Assembly (NCBI GenBank): GCA_016218925.1
Contig: JACRCR010000079.1
Span: forward strand, 1-40,671
Direction of reading: 5' to 3'
From: Deltaproteobacteria bacterium
Lineage (GTDB): Bacteria > Desulfobacterota > Binatia > UBA1149 > CAITLU01
DNA: 40,671 nt
Shown: piece after piece, positions 1-8,535 of the stretch
How the letters are laid out: each line of letters starts with the position of its first letter
How positions within the stretch are numbered: position 1 is the first letter of the stretch
Position numbers and translations under genes: made by a program
The notes under the pieces: generated by a model
The model's input: the letters and a program-made list of their open reading frames with translations, nothing else
What the model was told of the DNA's origin: nothing
The model's database searches: none

Positions 1-477
1 GGTGCGCCGGATACGGGCGCGAAGGCCGCGCAGGCGATCGCCAACGGGATGACGCCTGGCAGCACTTCTCTGCTGTGCCTGAGCTGCCACGACGGCAGCG
101 TTGCGGTGAACTCGTACGGCAACACCTCGCAGCCCACTGCTTCGCAGAGCAGCGGCGGCGCGACGATCGGCGCCCAGTACCTGATCGGCAAGGACAACTA
201 CCTCGGCAACCACCACCCGATCGGCTTCGACTACGACGCAGTTCAGTCGGTCGACACCGAGATCCGCTCTGCCGACACGGCCGAGCTAGGCAGCGCCGGC
301 ACGGTTCGCATGCACCTGCTGGGCGCCGGCAACACGAAGATGGAGTGCGGCACTTGCCACTCGGTTCACAACAAGGGCAACACCGGCGAGAGCCTGTTGT
401 GGAGAAGCGACGTGAACAGCCAGCTGTGTCTGACCTGCCACGACAAGGGCACGGATCCGGGCACCGCCACCCCGTAA
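1..477 (+). CDS. Multihaem c-type cytochrome, 3' end (partial)
   Basis: This is the C-terminal 158 residues of a protein whose start lies before the window; the frame is open from base 1 to the TAA at 475-477. It carries three CXXCH haem c sites: CLSCH (nt 76-90), CGTCH (346-360) and CLTCH (427-441). Between the first two is an NHHPIGF segment of the kind that supplies distal His ligands in doubled-CXXCH cytochromes. CXXCH proteins mature outside the cytoplasm, so this is probably a periplasmic or outer-surface electron carrier. The wide spacing between the first and second sites (about 85 residues) and the close spacing of the last two fit a doubled-CXXCH domain. Total haem number, signal peptide and partner cannot be judged. 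A long hairpin follows at 561-603. Redox partner and function are unknown. Confidence 0.85.
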   Translation, partial: GAPDTGAKAAQAIANGMTPGSTSLLCLSCHDGSVAVNSYGNTSQPTASQSSGGATIGAQYLIGKDNYLGNHHPIGFDYDAVQSVDTEIRSADTAELGSAGTVRMHLLGAGNTKMECGTCHSVHNKGNTGESLLWRSDVNSQLCLTCHDKGTDPGTATP

Positions 478-542
478 GGGGTCAAGTCGCGCCATTCGAC
501 AGGTTCCCTCGACCGATCGGAGCCGACGCCAGGATACGGCGC
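478..542 (+). repeat. Dispersed hairpin element, copy A
   Basis: The element begins directly after the cytochrome stop codon. It shares GTCAAGTCGCG, then CGACAGGTT, then CGACCGATCGG and TACGGCG with copy B at 6148-6212; about 38 of the first 50 bases from GTCAAG are identical without gaps. The GTCG...CGAC pair can form a small stem. It also overlaps a CCCC-gtaa-GGGG mini-hairpin formed with the end of the gene. The similarity extends well past chance for two intergenic regions 5.7 kb apart. Confidence 0.6.
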
Positions 543-560
543 GGCGGCGAGCAGAGGTCT

Positions 561-603
561 CGAGATCGCGGGACCGGGAGCACATCCCGGCCCCGCGATC
601 TCG
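561..603. terminator. Long hairpin between convergent genes
   Basis: A 12-bp perfect outer stem (561-572 with 592-603) encloses a further 6-bp stem (CCGGGA 574-579 with TCCCGG 585-590) and a GCACA loop. It lies between the cytochrome stop (477) and the MFS gene stop (638). There is no T-run, so it is either a bidirectional terminator of GC-rich type or an mRNA 3'-end stabiliser. Confidence 0.65.
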
Positions 604-637
604 CGTCCCGAGCGTGTCTTGGGTCAGGCTCCCGAGC

Positions 638-1936
638 TCATCCCGCCGTGGGAGGCGTCTTTGCGAGATGTTCCTCTTCAGGAGGGCTGAGTGCTCGGAA
701 GCTACGGTAGAGCGCCACGTCGTAGACGATCTTGAGCCCGCCGGCCAGAAAGAACGGCACGCTCAGCAGAGCAGGGTTCGCCAGCAGCGGCGCGGCCACC
801 AGGGGGGCGAACGACGTGCCGATGGTGCGGGCTATGCCGGTGAGACCCGCGGCCGTCGAACGTTCGTCCGGATCCACCACCGCCATCGTGTAGGACTGCC
901 GCGTCGGCACGTCCATCTGCGAAATACTGAAACGCAGCAGCAGCACACCGATCGCCCAAGGCAGGTCCGGCATCAGCGGCACCAGCATCAGCAGCACGTT
1001 GGATGGCAGGTGCGTCAGCACCATGGTGTTGATGAGGCCGATACGCTCGGCAACGCGCGCGGCACTCAACGCGGAGAGGCCGGCCAGAATGTTGGCTCCG
1101 AAGAAGATGCCGCCAAGCATCGCCGGCTCGACTCCGAAGCGAATGTGGAACCAGTACGCCACCAGGCTTTGCAGGACCAGACCGCCGGCGAACGCGTCCA
1201 GTGAAAAAAGCGCCGCCAGGCGCAACACGACGCCCCGCGAGCGATGCAGTCCGAAAAGGCTGCGACGGTTGCCCGGCAGCGCAGCCGCGGGCGCCTCGGC
1301 GGCCGCAGACAGCCGCGTGAACAGTCCCACCAGCACCAGGCCCATCAGCGCGTAGCCGACCACCACGACCCGGTAACTGGGCAGTTCTGCCACGCCCGCG
1401 CGTTGCAGCCCCTGAACCAGCGTGCCGCCAACCAGTGCGCCCGACGCCGTCGCGAACGACCCGACCAGGTTGTACCAGGCGAAGACCTGCGTGCGCCGCT
1501 CGTCGTGCAGGGTTTGCGACAGGGCGGCCTGCTCGATCGGCAGGAACGGTCCCACTTCGTTGCCGCTCGGGCTCACCACGCCGATGGTCGCCGCGACCAC
1601 CAGCAATACGAAGTCACCGGTCAGGGCGAAGACCACGCCCGCGAAGACCATCAACAGCGCGCCGACGACCAGCATGCGCCGCCGGCCCACGCGATCGGCA
1701 CTGGTGGTGATCCACAGCGAGATGAGCGTGTCGCCGAGCAGCGTCAGGGTCAGCAGCAGGCCGATCTGCGTCTCGCGCAGGCCCACGCTGGCAAGATAGA
1801 GCGCCAACACCACCGACAAGCAGCCGTATGCGAACAGGCGCACGATGCGCGTGCCGAACAGCAGGCGACCGTCGCGAGTCAGTCCCAGCAACCGCCGAGG
1901 GCGCCGGCTCGGCGCATCTTCCGCGTCATCTGTCAT
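638..1936 (-). CDS. MFS transporter
   Basis: This 432-residue, strongly hydrophobic protein has the usual length for a 12-helix major facilitator. Helices start near residue 30. The loop between helices 2 and 3 carries SADRVGRRR (residues 79-87), which matches the MFS motif A core D-R-x-G-R-R. A charged central loop near residue 215 separates the two six-helix halves. Such proteins move small solutes or drugs using an ion gradient; the substrate cannot be read from the sequence. The gene lies 116 bp downstream of glcF on the same strand, so it could be read through from the glycolate operon, which would suggest an organic acid as substrate. That is only a positional hint. The ATG at 1936 has no strong ribosome binding site in front of it. 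Confidence 0.85.
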   Translation of the reverse strand: MTDDAEDAPSRRPRRLLGLTRDGRLLFGTRIVRLFAYGCLSVVLALYLASVGLRETQIGLLLTLTLLGDTLISLWITTSADRVGRRRMLVVGALLMVFAGVVFALTGDFVLLVVAATIGVVSPSGNEVGPFLPIEQAALSQTLHDERRTQVFAWYNLVGSFATASGALVGGTLVQGLQRAGVAELPSYRVVVVGYALMGLVLVGLFTRLSAAAEAPAAALPGNRRSLFGLHRSRGVVLRLAALFSLDAFAGGLVLQSLVAYWFHIRFGVEPAMLGGIFFGANILAGLSALSAARVAERIGLINTMVLTHLPSNVLLMLVPLMPDLPWAIGVLLLRFSISQMDVPTRQSYTMAVVDPDERSTAAGLTGIARTIGTSFAPLVAAPLLANPALLSVPFFLAGGLKIVYDVALYRSFRALSPPEEEHLAKTPPTAG

Positions 1937-2052
1937 CGCCGTTGCGCAACCTCGTCGCGCAGTTCACGGCCTTGCCGGATGATGGTGTTCATCTGCCCGA
2001 CGCTAGCAGCGGCGGCTTGGAGTCTCGACAGGTGGAACAGTCGCTCGGCCTC

Positions 2053-3318
2053 TCAGCCCCGCCCCGCGCTCTGCCGGTACGCGGCCGCCAGTAGTTGCAC
2101 CGGGTGGCGCACCACCGCGCTGACGCCTTCCAGTTCCAGCGCACGCGCGATCTGCAGCATGCAGCCGACGTTGCCGACGGCCACTGTGGTCGGCGGGCTT
2201 TGCCGGGCGAGCACGGCTTTACGCCGGCCGAGTTGCTCGGCGAGCACGGGATGGTCGAGGTTGTAGCTGCCGGCGCTGCCGCAGCACAGGTTGTTCTCGC
2301 CAAGATCCACTGGCGCGCTTCCGGTCGCGACCTCGCACACCTTGCGCGGGGCAGCGGCGATGCCGCGGGCGTGAAGCAGATGGCACGCGTCGTGGTAGGC
2401 CACTGGTCCCGCCGAGGTCAGCGGCCGCGACGGCGTCTTGAATCCGACCTCGACCAGCAGCTCGCACACGTCGCGACACAGCGCCGAGAAAGCCTCCGCT
2501 TCTTCGCCAACATCGGTGCCGGCCAGCAGGTGGTCATAGTCGCGCACCAGTGCGCCGCAGCCTGCCGCGCTGGTCACGAACGCGTCGACATCGTCGATGC
2601 GCGCAAACGCCGCCAGGTTGGCGCGCGCCAGCGCCACCGCTTCGTCGCGCCGTCCCGAGTGCAGCGCCAGCGCTCCGCAGCATCCTTGTCCGGGCATCTC
2701 GACCACCTCGATGCCGTTGCGTTGCAGCACCTCGACGCTGTCGCGGTTGATCTGCGGCATCATCTGGTCGCCGACGCAGCCGCTCAGCAGCGCCACCCGC
2801 AGGCGTGCCCTCAGCGGCTGATGGACGCGGCTGCGGCGCAGCGGCGTGACCTTCCAGTCCGCGCCGTCGTTGTCGGTGGTCGCGCCCGACGTAGAAGCCG
2901 AAGGCAGCAGCCCCAGCCCCGGGGCCTGGCGGCGAAGAGCTCCGAGTCCGAAGCGATCGAGCAGCGCCGCGCCGCGCAGACCCAGGTCGACCAGCGACGG
3001 GTTGGTGTAGAGGCTCTGCGCTGCGTTCTTCAAGATCCCTTCGGTGCCGGCGCGTGCGGCAAGCTGGGGACGGAATTCGTCGATGCGCCTGCCGTAGGAG
3101 ACACCCGAAGGACAGGCGCTCTCGCAGGCCAGGCAGCCAAGACAGCGCGACAGATGGGTGGCGGCCTGGGCGTCCAGCTCGAGCTCGCCGCTCTCGATCG
3201 CTTCCATGATGTAAATGCGACCACGCGGCGAGTCGGCTTCGGTGCCGAGCAGCCGGTAGGTCGGGCAGGTGTCCAGGCACAGCCCGCAGTGCACGCAGGG
3301 GAGACCGTGGCCGCTCAT
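2053..3318 (-). CDS. glcF: Glycolate oxidase iron-sulfur subunit GlcF
   Basis: This is a 421-residue iron-sulfur subunit that passes electrons from the flavin subunits of glycolate oxidase to the respiratory chain. Two [4Fe-4S] ferredoxin motifs are visible: CVHCGLCLDTCP (C8, C11, C14, C18) and CLGCLACESACP (C59, C62, C65, C69). Two CCG domains follow (one with GCVGDQ...GCCG, one with DACH...NLCCGSAG), as in GlcF and the heterodisulfide reductase D family. The ATG at 3318 is chosen because it puts the first cysteine motif at the N-terminus as in known GlcF; an in-frame extension to 3366 would overlap glcE. GGAGGG lies rather far upstream (about 14 nt). It is the last gene of glcD-glcE-glcF, 7 bp after glcE. 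Confidence 0.92.
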   Translation of the reverse strand: MSGHGLPCVHCGLCLDTCPTYRLLGTEADSPRGRIYIMEAIESGELELDAQAATHLSRCLGCLACESACPSGVSYGRRIDEFRPQLAARAGTEGILKNAAQSLYTNPSLVDLGLRGAALLDRFGLGALRRQAPGLGLLPSASTSGATTDNDGADWKVTPLRRSRVHQPLRARLRVALLSGCVGDQMMPQINRDSVEVLQRNGIEVVEMPGQGCCGALALHSGRRDEAVALARANLAAFARIDDVDAFVTSAAGCGALVRDYDHLLAGTDVGEEAEAFSALCRDVCELLVEVGFKTPSRPLTSAGPVAYHDACHLLHARGIAAAPRKVCEVATGSAPVDLGENNLCCGSAGSYNLDHPVLAEQLGRRKAVLARQSPPTTVAVGNVGCMLQIARALELEGVSAVVRHPVQLLAAAYRQSAGRG

Positions 3319-3325
3319 CGCGATG

Positions 3326-4660
3326 CTACAGCCCTCCGACGAAGCGGCCCGGCGCCAGCACGGCATCGGGATCGAAGCGACGTTTGAGTTCGCGCATCAA
3401 CGAGAACGACGCCGGCAGCGGCGCCCACACGTCGTGACCGGTGAAGTCGCCGGGACCGGCGCGCTCGACGACCCGCGTTCGCACACGGCCGCCGACTTCG
3501 GTGGCGCGCAGCAGCGCCGCGCCGCCCGCGCTGCCGCCGCCCGCGCTGCCCGCGCCGGCAAGCTGCAAGCGCGCGATACCGCTGCCGAGATGGCCGCCGA
3601 CGAACAACGCGACCGGCCCCTTGTCGGAAGCGCCCGCGCCTCCTCTTACCTGCGCGAGAATGTCGACGAGCGCGGGCACCAGGTCGGCCGGCTCGGTACC
3701 GATGCGCACCGCCGCGCCGCCGCTGTCGTCGGCCCCGACCGGACTCGCCCACGCTTCCACTGCATCGGCCGGATCGCGCCCGCACAGCGCGCACAGACGA
3801 TCGCCCTGCGCCGCTACTTCTTCCTCGCTGCCCTCGACGCGCGCGATCAGACTCCAGATCGGCACCGAGCTGCCCGCGCCGGCGTCCGAGTCGGCGCTCA
3901 GATCGACCGCCAGGTCGAGCGCGGCAAGCGGCAGGTTGGAGCCGAACACGCGACCGCGCGCGGCATCCAGATCGGGCGCGGAGGCAAAGTCGAACACCAG
4001 AGTGGCCGCCGCGGCCGGCAGCGGATGAGTGCGCAGCGTCAGTTCGGTGATGATGCCGAGGCTTCCCCACGATCCGGTCAGCAGCCGCACCAGATCGTAG
4101 CCGGCGACATTCTTGACCACCCGTCCGCCGGCCTTCAGCGTGCGAGCGCAGCCGTCGATCGCGGTCAGACCCAGCGCCAGGTCGCGCGGCGTTCCGTAGC
4201 CGTAGCGCAGGCCGCCGGTGGCGTTGGTTGCGACGATGCCGCCGATGGTCGCCTTCTCTTCGAGAGCGGCGTCGATGCACAGGCGCTGGCCGACCTTTGC
4301 AAGGCTGCGCTGCAAACGCGCCAGCGTGACGCCGGCCTCGCAGGTCACCGTCATGTCCTGCGGGTTCTGCTCGACGATGCGGCCGAGCGCCGTGGTCGCC
4401 AGCTTGATGTCGAAGGTGCGCGGAGCGTTGCCGACGTGGAGCATGGTCGCGCCGCCGCTGACGATGATCCCGAGTTTCTTGGAGCGCGCTTCGGTTATCG
4501 CCGCATGGACCTGCTCGACCTCGCGCGCGGTCACCACGATCTGCGGGATCGCTCCCGCCAGCGCGTCGAGTTCGCGCCCGGGCCGCAGCTGCCCGGGCCC
4601 CAGCGAAGCGAACACCGTGGTGTCGATCGGTGCCGATGCGCGTGTCGGGGTAGCCGCCAT
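3326..4660 (-). CDS. glcE: Glycolate oxidase FAD-binding subunit GlcE
   Basis: This is a 444-residue FAD-binding protein of the PCMH/vanillyl-alcohol-oxidase fold. It is the second flavin subunit of glycolate oxidase, which oxidises glycolate to glyoxylate at the inner face of the membrane. The N-terminal FAD-binding domain shows the typical series: a GGAT glycine turn near residue 55, GIVATNATGG with an RYGYGTPRDL segment, then KNVAGYDLVRLLTGSWGSLG, which is characteristic of GlcE. The C-terminal half is glycine- and serine-rich and less conserved. The ATG at 4660 has GGAGG 7 to 8 nt upstream, within the end of glcD, and only 2 bp separate the two genes. That implies translational coupling in one operon. 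Confidence 0.9.
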   Translation of the reverse strand: MAATPTRASAPIDTTVFASLGPGQLRPGRELDALAGAIPQIVVTAREVEQVHAAITEARSKKLGIIVSGGATMLHVGNAPRTFDIKLATTALGRIVEQNPQDMTVTCEAGVTLARLQRSLAKVGQRLCIDAALEEKATIGGIVATNATGGLRYGYGTPRDLALGLTAIDGCARTLKAGGRVVKNVAGYDLVRLLTGSWGSLGIITELTLRTHPLPAAAATLVFDFASAPDLDAARGRVFGSNLPLAALDLAVDLSADSDAGAGSSVPIWSLIARVEGSEEEVAAQGDRLCALCGRDPADAVEAWASPVGADDSGGAAVRIGTEPADLVPALVDILAQVRGGAGASDKGPVALFVGGHLGSGIARLQLAGAGSAGGGSAGGAALLRATEVGGRVRTRVVERAGPGDFTGHDVWAPLPASFSLMRELKRRFDPDAVLAPGRFVGGL

Positions 4661-4662
4661 GC

Positions 4663-6090
4663 TCAGCCTCCGCCCCGCGGTCGCGGTCGTACCACCTCGA
4701 CGCAGCTTCGATCGGTGGGCACCACCTTGTTCGGATTGCAGAGGCCGAGCGGATTGAAGGCCGCGCGCAGGTCGGCCATCGCCGCCAGCGTCTCGGTGCC
4801 GAAGGCTGCGCCCATCAGGCCGAGCTTCTCGACGCCGATGCCGTGCTCGCCGGTGATCGAGCCGCCCAGATCCAGACACGCGCGCAGGATCTCGTCGCCG
4901 GCGGCCACTACGCGCTCGGCCTCGCCGGGCTTGCTCTCGTCGTACAGGATCAGCGGGTGGATGTTGCCGTCGCCGGCGTGCATCAGGTTGGCGATGCGCA
5001 GGCCGTAGCGCGCGGAGACCTCGGTGATGACGGCGACGATTTCGGGCAGGCGGCTGCGCGGTACCACGCCGTCCTGGGTGCAGTAGTTCGGTGTCAGGCG
5101 TCCCATCGCGCCGAAGGCACGCTTGCGCGACTTCCACAGCAGCGCGCGCTCGGCTTCGTCGGCGGCGCGACGGATCTCGCTGGCGCCTTCGCCGATGCAG
5201 GCCTGTCCGACACGTTCGGCAAGAGCGTCGAGGCCGGCGGCGAGTCCGTCGAGTTCGATGATCAGCACCGCGCCGGCATCGCTCGGAAAGCCGAAGCGGT
5301 AGGCCGCCTCCACCGCCGAGATCACCAGCGCGTCCATCATCTCGAGAGCCGCCGGCACGATGCCCGCGGCGATGATCGCCGACACCGCGCGGCTGGCCTC
5401 GGGTACGCCGGGGAACACCGCCAGCAGCGTGGTCACCGCTTCGCACTTCTTCATCAGCCGAACTTTGGCGGCGGTGACCAGGCCGAGGGTTCCCTCGCTG
5501 CCGGTGAAGACCCCGACCAGATCGAAGCCGGGAGCCTCGCCGCAGCGATCGAGCCACACCACTTCGCCGCTCGGCAGCACCACTTCGAGCGCCAGCAGGT
5601 GGTTGACCGTCACTCCGTACTTGAGCGTGTGCGGCCCGCCCGAGTTCTCGGCGACGTTGCCGCCGATCGTGCACGCCGACTGGCTGGAGGGATCGGGCGC
5701 GTAGTAGAAGCCGCGGCCTTCGACCGCGCGGGTGACCTCGAGGTTGACCACTCCGGCCTCGACTTCGGCGATGCGGTTGGCAAGGTCGAGGTTGCGGATC
5801 GCGCGCATGCGGCTGGTCCCGACCATCACATGGGCGTCGCCAGGCAGGCAGCCGCCGCTCACCCCGGTGCCGGCCCCGCGCGGGACGAACGGGATGCGCC
5901 GGGCCGCCAGCAGCTTGATCACCTCGGAGGCCTGCGCGGTGGTCTGCGGCAGCAGCACCAGGTCGGGCGCGGCCTTGGCCAGCGTGTAGCCGTCGCACTC
6001 GTAGACTTTCAGCGACGCGCGCCCTTCGACCATGCCCTCGGCGCCGACGACGGCGCGAAGCTCGGAGAGAAGTTTGCTGTCGAAGGTCAC
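4663..6090 (-). CDS. glcD: Glycolate oxidase catalytic flavin subunit GlcD
   Basis: This 475-residue catalytic subunit of glycolate oxidase belongs to the FAD-linked oxidase family. The segment FYYAPDPSSQ followed by GGNVAENSGG and LKYGVTVN matches GlcD very closely. RGAGTGVSGG near residue 75 is part of the FAD pocket, and GEHGIG near the C-terminus carries the active-site His of this family. The start is taken as GTG at 6090: known GlcD proteins begin at about this point, and a GGA lies about 11 nt upstream. The in-frame stretch back to 6288 has no family similarity and crosses the intergenic hairpin element. First gene of the glcDEF operon, divergent from the aminotransferase at 6264. Confidence 0.93.
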   Translation of the reverse strand: MTFDSKLLSELRAVVGAEGMVEGRASLKVYECDGYTLAKAAPDLVLLPQTTAQASEVIKLLAARRIPFVPRGAGTGVSGGCLPGDAHVMVGTSRMRAIRNLDLANRIAEVEAGVVNLEVTRAVEGRGFYYAPDPSSQSACTIGGNVAENSGGPHTLKYGVTVNHLLALEVVLPSGEVVWLDRCGEAPGFDLVGVFTGSEGTLGLVTAAKVRLMKKCEAVTTLLAVFPGVPEASRAVSAIIAAGIVPAALEMMDALVISAVEAAYRFGFPSDAGAVLIIELDGLAAGLDALAERVGQACIGEGASEIRRAADEAERALLWKSRKRAFGAMGRLTPNYCTQDGVVPRSRLPEIVAVITEVSARYGLRIANLMHAGDGNIHPLILYDESKPGEAERVVAAGDEILRACLDLGGSITGEHGIGVEKLGLMGAAFGTETLAAMADLRAAFNPLGLCNPNKVVPTDRSCVEVVRPRPRGGG

Positions 6091-6147
6091 AGGGCGGATC
6101 CGGTCGCACCTTATAACCAACGCAGCCCCGCGGCGGTAGCCGCCGAA

Positions 6148-6212
6148 GGGGTCAAGTCGCGGCTTGCGACAGGTTTGCGCGACCGGTCGGTGCCGAGATG
6201 AACGGTACGGCG
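6148..6212 (+). repeat. Dispersed hairpin element, copy B
   Basis: This copy lies in the 173-bp divergent region between glcD and the aminotransferase. It contains the exact 20-mer GTCAAGTCGCGGCTTGCGAC (6151-6170), which is also present in copy C on the other strand near 35.5 kb. Within it GTCGC-GGCTT-GCGAC forms a 5-bp stem. Ten bases later comes the perfect palindrome CGACCGGTCG (6180-6189), also shared with copy C. A separate mini-hairpin CGGCGG-TAG-CCGCCG (6131-6145) lies just before it. Confidence 0.65.
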
Positions 6213-6263
6213 GTCGGCAAGCGCGCTGTTTTCTTGCGGAGGCGCCCGCGCTAGTCAGGAGGG

Positions 6264-7442
6264 ATGATGAACAGCGTCCAGCCGCCATCGCGCCTGCTGC
6301 TCGGTCCCGGTCCCTCGATGGTCAACCCACGGGTCTACGCGGCGCTGTCGCGCCCTCTGGTGGGCCACCTCGACCCGTACTTCCTGACCGTCCTGGACGA
6401 GGTGCAGGACGGGCTGCGAACGATCTTCGGCACCCGCAATGCGATGACGCTGCCGATCTCGGGCACCGGTTCGGCCGGCATGGAGACCTGCTTCGCCAAC
6501 CTGGTCGAAGACGGCGACGAAGTGGTGATCGTGGCTGCCGGCGTCTTCGGCGGCCGCATGTGCGACGTGGCGGCGCGGCTCGGCGCCCGCGTCGAACGCG
6601 TCGACGTGGAGTGGGGGCGCGTGGTGGGGCCGGCCGAGGTCGAAGCGGCGATCGGTCGCTGCCGGAAGGTCAAGCTGGTGGCCGTCGTCCACGCCGAAAC
6701 CTCCACCGGCGCCTGGCAGCCACTGCACGAAATCAGCCGCATCGCCCACGAAGCCGATGCTCTGTTCCTGGTCGACTGCGTCACGTCGCTCGGGGGCTGT
6801 CCGGTCGACGTCGACGACCTCGTCATCGACGCCGCCTACAGCGGAACCCAGAAGTGTCTGAGCTGTCCGCCCGGGCTTGCGCCGGTGACGATGAGCGAGC
6901 GCGCGATGGAAGCGGTGCGCGCCCGCAAGACCAAGCCGCGAAGCTGGTATCTCGACCTCGGGCTGCTCGGCGCCTACTTCGGGCAGCAGCGCCTGTACCA
7001 TCACACCGCGCCGATCTCGATGATCTACGCGCTGGCCGAAGCGGTGGCGGTGGTGCTGGACGAAGGCCTCGAGCACCGCTACGTGCGTCACGAGCGAAAC
7101 CACCACGCGCTGATGGCCGGCCTGGCCTGCCTCGGCATCTACGGCGCCGCCCAGGAGGGCCATCGCCTGTGGATGCTGAACAGCGTGACCATCCCCGAGG
7201 GCATCGATGAGGCTGCGCTGCGCAAACGCCTGCTGCTCGACCACGGCATCGAGATCGGCGCCGGTCTCGGACCGCTGGCCGGCAAGGTCTGGCGCATCGG
7301 CCTGATGGGCGAGTCCAGTCGCCCGGCCAACGTGCGGCGCCTGCTGCTCGCGCTCGAATCCGAGCTGCGGCGCGAAGGGCGCGCGGTTCCTGCCGGTCGC
7401 GCCATCGAAGCCGCCGACCACGTCTACTCCGAGAAAGGGTAG
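6264..7442 (+). CDS. Class V aminotransferase, alanine/serine-glyoxylate type
   Basis: This 392-residue PLP enzyme is of the alanine-glyoxylate / serine-glyoxylate aminotransferase family. The N-terminus LLLGPGPS and the PLVGHLDP segment are family hallmarks. The PLP lysine is K197 in SGTQKCLSCPPGLAP. The C-terminal region with a WRIGLMG motif is also typical. Likely reaction: transfer of an amino group to glyoxylate, giving glycine. The ATG at 6264 abuts AGGAGGG (6257-6263); the second ATG at 6267 is also possible. It is divergent from glcDEF, whose product is glyoxylate, which supports the glyoxylate role. Phosphonate or other class V substrates cannot be excluded. The next genes on this strand follow at 54 bp and 31 bp and may be co-transcribed. 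Confidence 0.88.
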   Translation: MMNSVQPPSRLLLGPGPSMVNPRVYAALSRPLVGHLDPYFLTVLDEVQDGLRTIFGTRNAMTLPISGTGSAGMETCFANLVEDGDEVVIVAAGVFGGRMCDVAARLGARVERVDVEWGRVVGPAEVEAAIGRCRKVKLVAVVHAETSTGAWQPLHEISRIAHEADALFLVDCVTSLGGCPVDVDDLVIDAAYSGTQKCLSCPPGLAPVTMSERAMEAVRARKTKPRSWYLDLGLLGAYFGQQRLYHHTAPISMIYALAEAVAVVLDEGLEHRYVRHERNHHALMAGLACLGIYGAAQEGHRLWMLNSVTIPEGIDEAALRKRLLLDHGIEIGAGLGPLAGKVWRIGLMGESSRPANVRRLLLALESELRREGRAVPAGRAIEAADHVYSEKG

Positions 7443-7496
7443 CGATCCCGCTTCGAACCTTTTCAACCGATCGAATCCGAAACACGGAGGCTCCAC

Positions 7497-8504
7497 GTGA
7501 ACATCACCAATCATCAATACCGGCTGGTCCAGCGTCCGATGGGCCTGCCCAAGCGCAGCGACTGGAACTACACGCAAGAGACGCTGCGCGATCCCGGCGA
7601 CGGGGAAGTCGCCGTCCAGGTGCTCTATCTTTCGCTCGACCCGGCCATGCGCGGCTGGATGAACGAAGGCAAGTCCTACATCCCGCCGGTCGGCATCGAC
7701 GAGGTGATGCGCGCCGTGGGCGTCGGCCGCGTGATCGAGTCCAAGAATCCGGCGCTCGCGGTCGGCGACATGGTCTCGGGCGCGTTTGGCGTGCAGGAGT
7801 ACGCGGTGGTCCGCGCCGGCGAAGTCACCAAGATCGATACCCGGATCGCTCCGCTGACGGCTTTTCTCGGCACGCTCGGGATGGCCGGAATGACCGCCTA
7901 CTTCGGCCTTCTCGACATCGGCAAGCCCGAGGCCGGTCAGACCGTGGTGGTCTCGGGCGCCGCCGGCGCGGTCGGGATGGTGGTCGGACAGCTCGCCAAG
8001 ATCCGCGGCTGCCGCGTGGTGGGCATCGCCGGCGGCGCCGACAAGTGCCGCTACCTCACCGAGGAACTCGGGTTCGACGGCGCCGTCGATTACAAGAACG
8101 AGGACGTCAAGAAGGGCCTCCGGCAGCATTGCCCGAAGGGCATCGATATCTACTTCGACAACGTCGGCGGCGACATCCTCGACGACGCGCTGACCCAGAT
8201 CCGGCGTGGCGCGCGCATCGTGATCTGCGGCGCGATCTCGCAGTACAACAACACCACGCCGGTCAAAGGTCCGAGTAACTACCTCTCGTTGCTGGTCAAC
8301 CGCGCCAGCATGACCGGCATGGTGGTGTTCGACTACGCCGATCGCTTCGCGCAGGCGGTGGCCGAGATGGCGGGCCTCATGGCGTCGGGCAAGCTGAAGT
8401 CGCGCGAAGACGTCGTAGAGGGAATAGAGACCTTCCCGGAGACCTTGCTCAAACTGTTCAAGGGCGAGAACACCGGCAAGCTGGTGCTGAAGGTGGCCGA
8501 TTGA
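7497..8504 (+). CDS. NADP-dependent medium-chain oxidoreductase (CurA / LTB4 dehydrogenase type)
   Basis: This 335-residue zinc-free medium-chain dehydrogenase/reductase is of the group containing leukotriene B4 12-hydroxydehydrogenase, 2-alkenal reductase and curcumin reductase. Features seen: a GroES-like N-terminal domain with VLYLSLDPAMRGWM (near residues 43-56), a Rossmann nucleotide-binding turn VVVSGAAGAVGMVVGQLAK (near 155-173), and YFDNVGGDILDDAL (near 219-232), which is typical of this group. It probably reduces alpha,beta-unsaturated ketones or aldehydes with NADPH. The start is GTG at 7497, supported by CGGAGG about 7 nt upstream. It sits between the aminotransferase and the phosphotransferase gene on the same strand. 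The physiological substrate is unknown. Confidence 0.9.
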   Translation: MNITNHQYRLVQRPMGLPKRSDWNYTQETLRDPGDGEVAVQVLYLSLDPAMRGWMNEGKSYIPPVGIDEVMRAVGVGRVIESKNPALAVGDMVSGAFGVQEYAVVRAGEVTKIDTRIAPLTAFLGTLGMAGMTAYFGLLDIGKPEAGQTVVVSGAAGAVGMVVGQLAKIRGCRVVGIAGGADKCRYLTEELGFDGAVDYKNEDVKKGLRQHCPKGIDIYFDNVGGDILDDALTQIRRGARIVICGAISQYNNTTPVKGPSNYLSLLVNRASMTGMVVFDYADRFAQAVAEMAGLMASGKLKSREDVVEGIETFPETLLKLFKGENTGKLVLKVAD

Positions 8505-8535
8505 GCCAGCGCCGGCAACGGAGCGGCGGCGGAGC

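Noticed and set aside
3326-6109. A 927-codon open frame on the minus strand through glcD and glcE
   Set aside because: Its first half is an out-of-frame, arginine-rich reading of glcD; only the part from 4660 onward is the real glcE.
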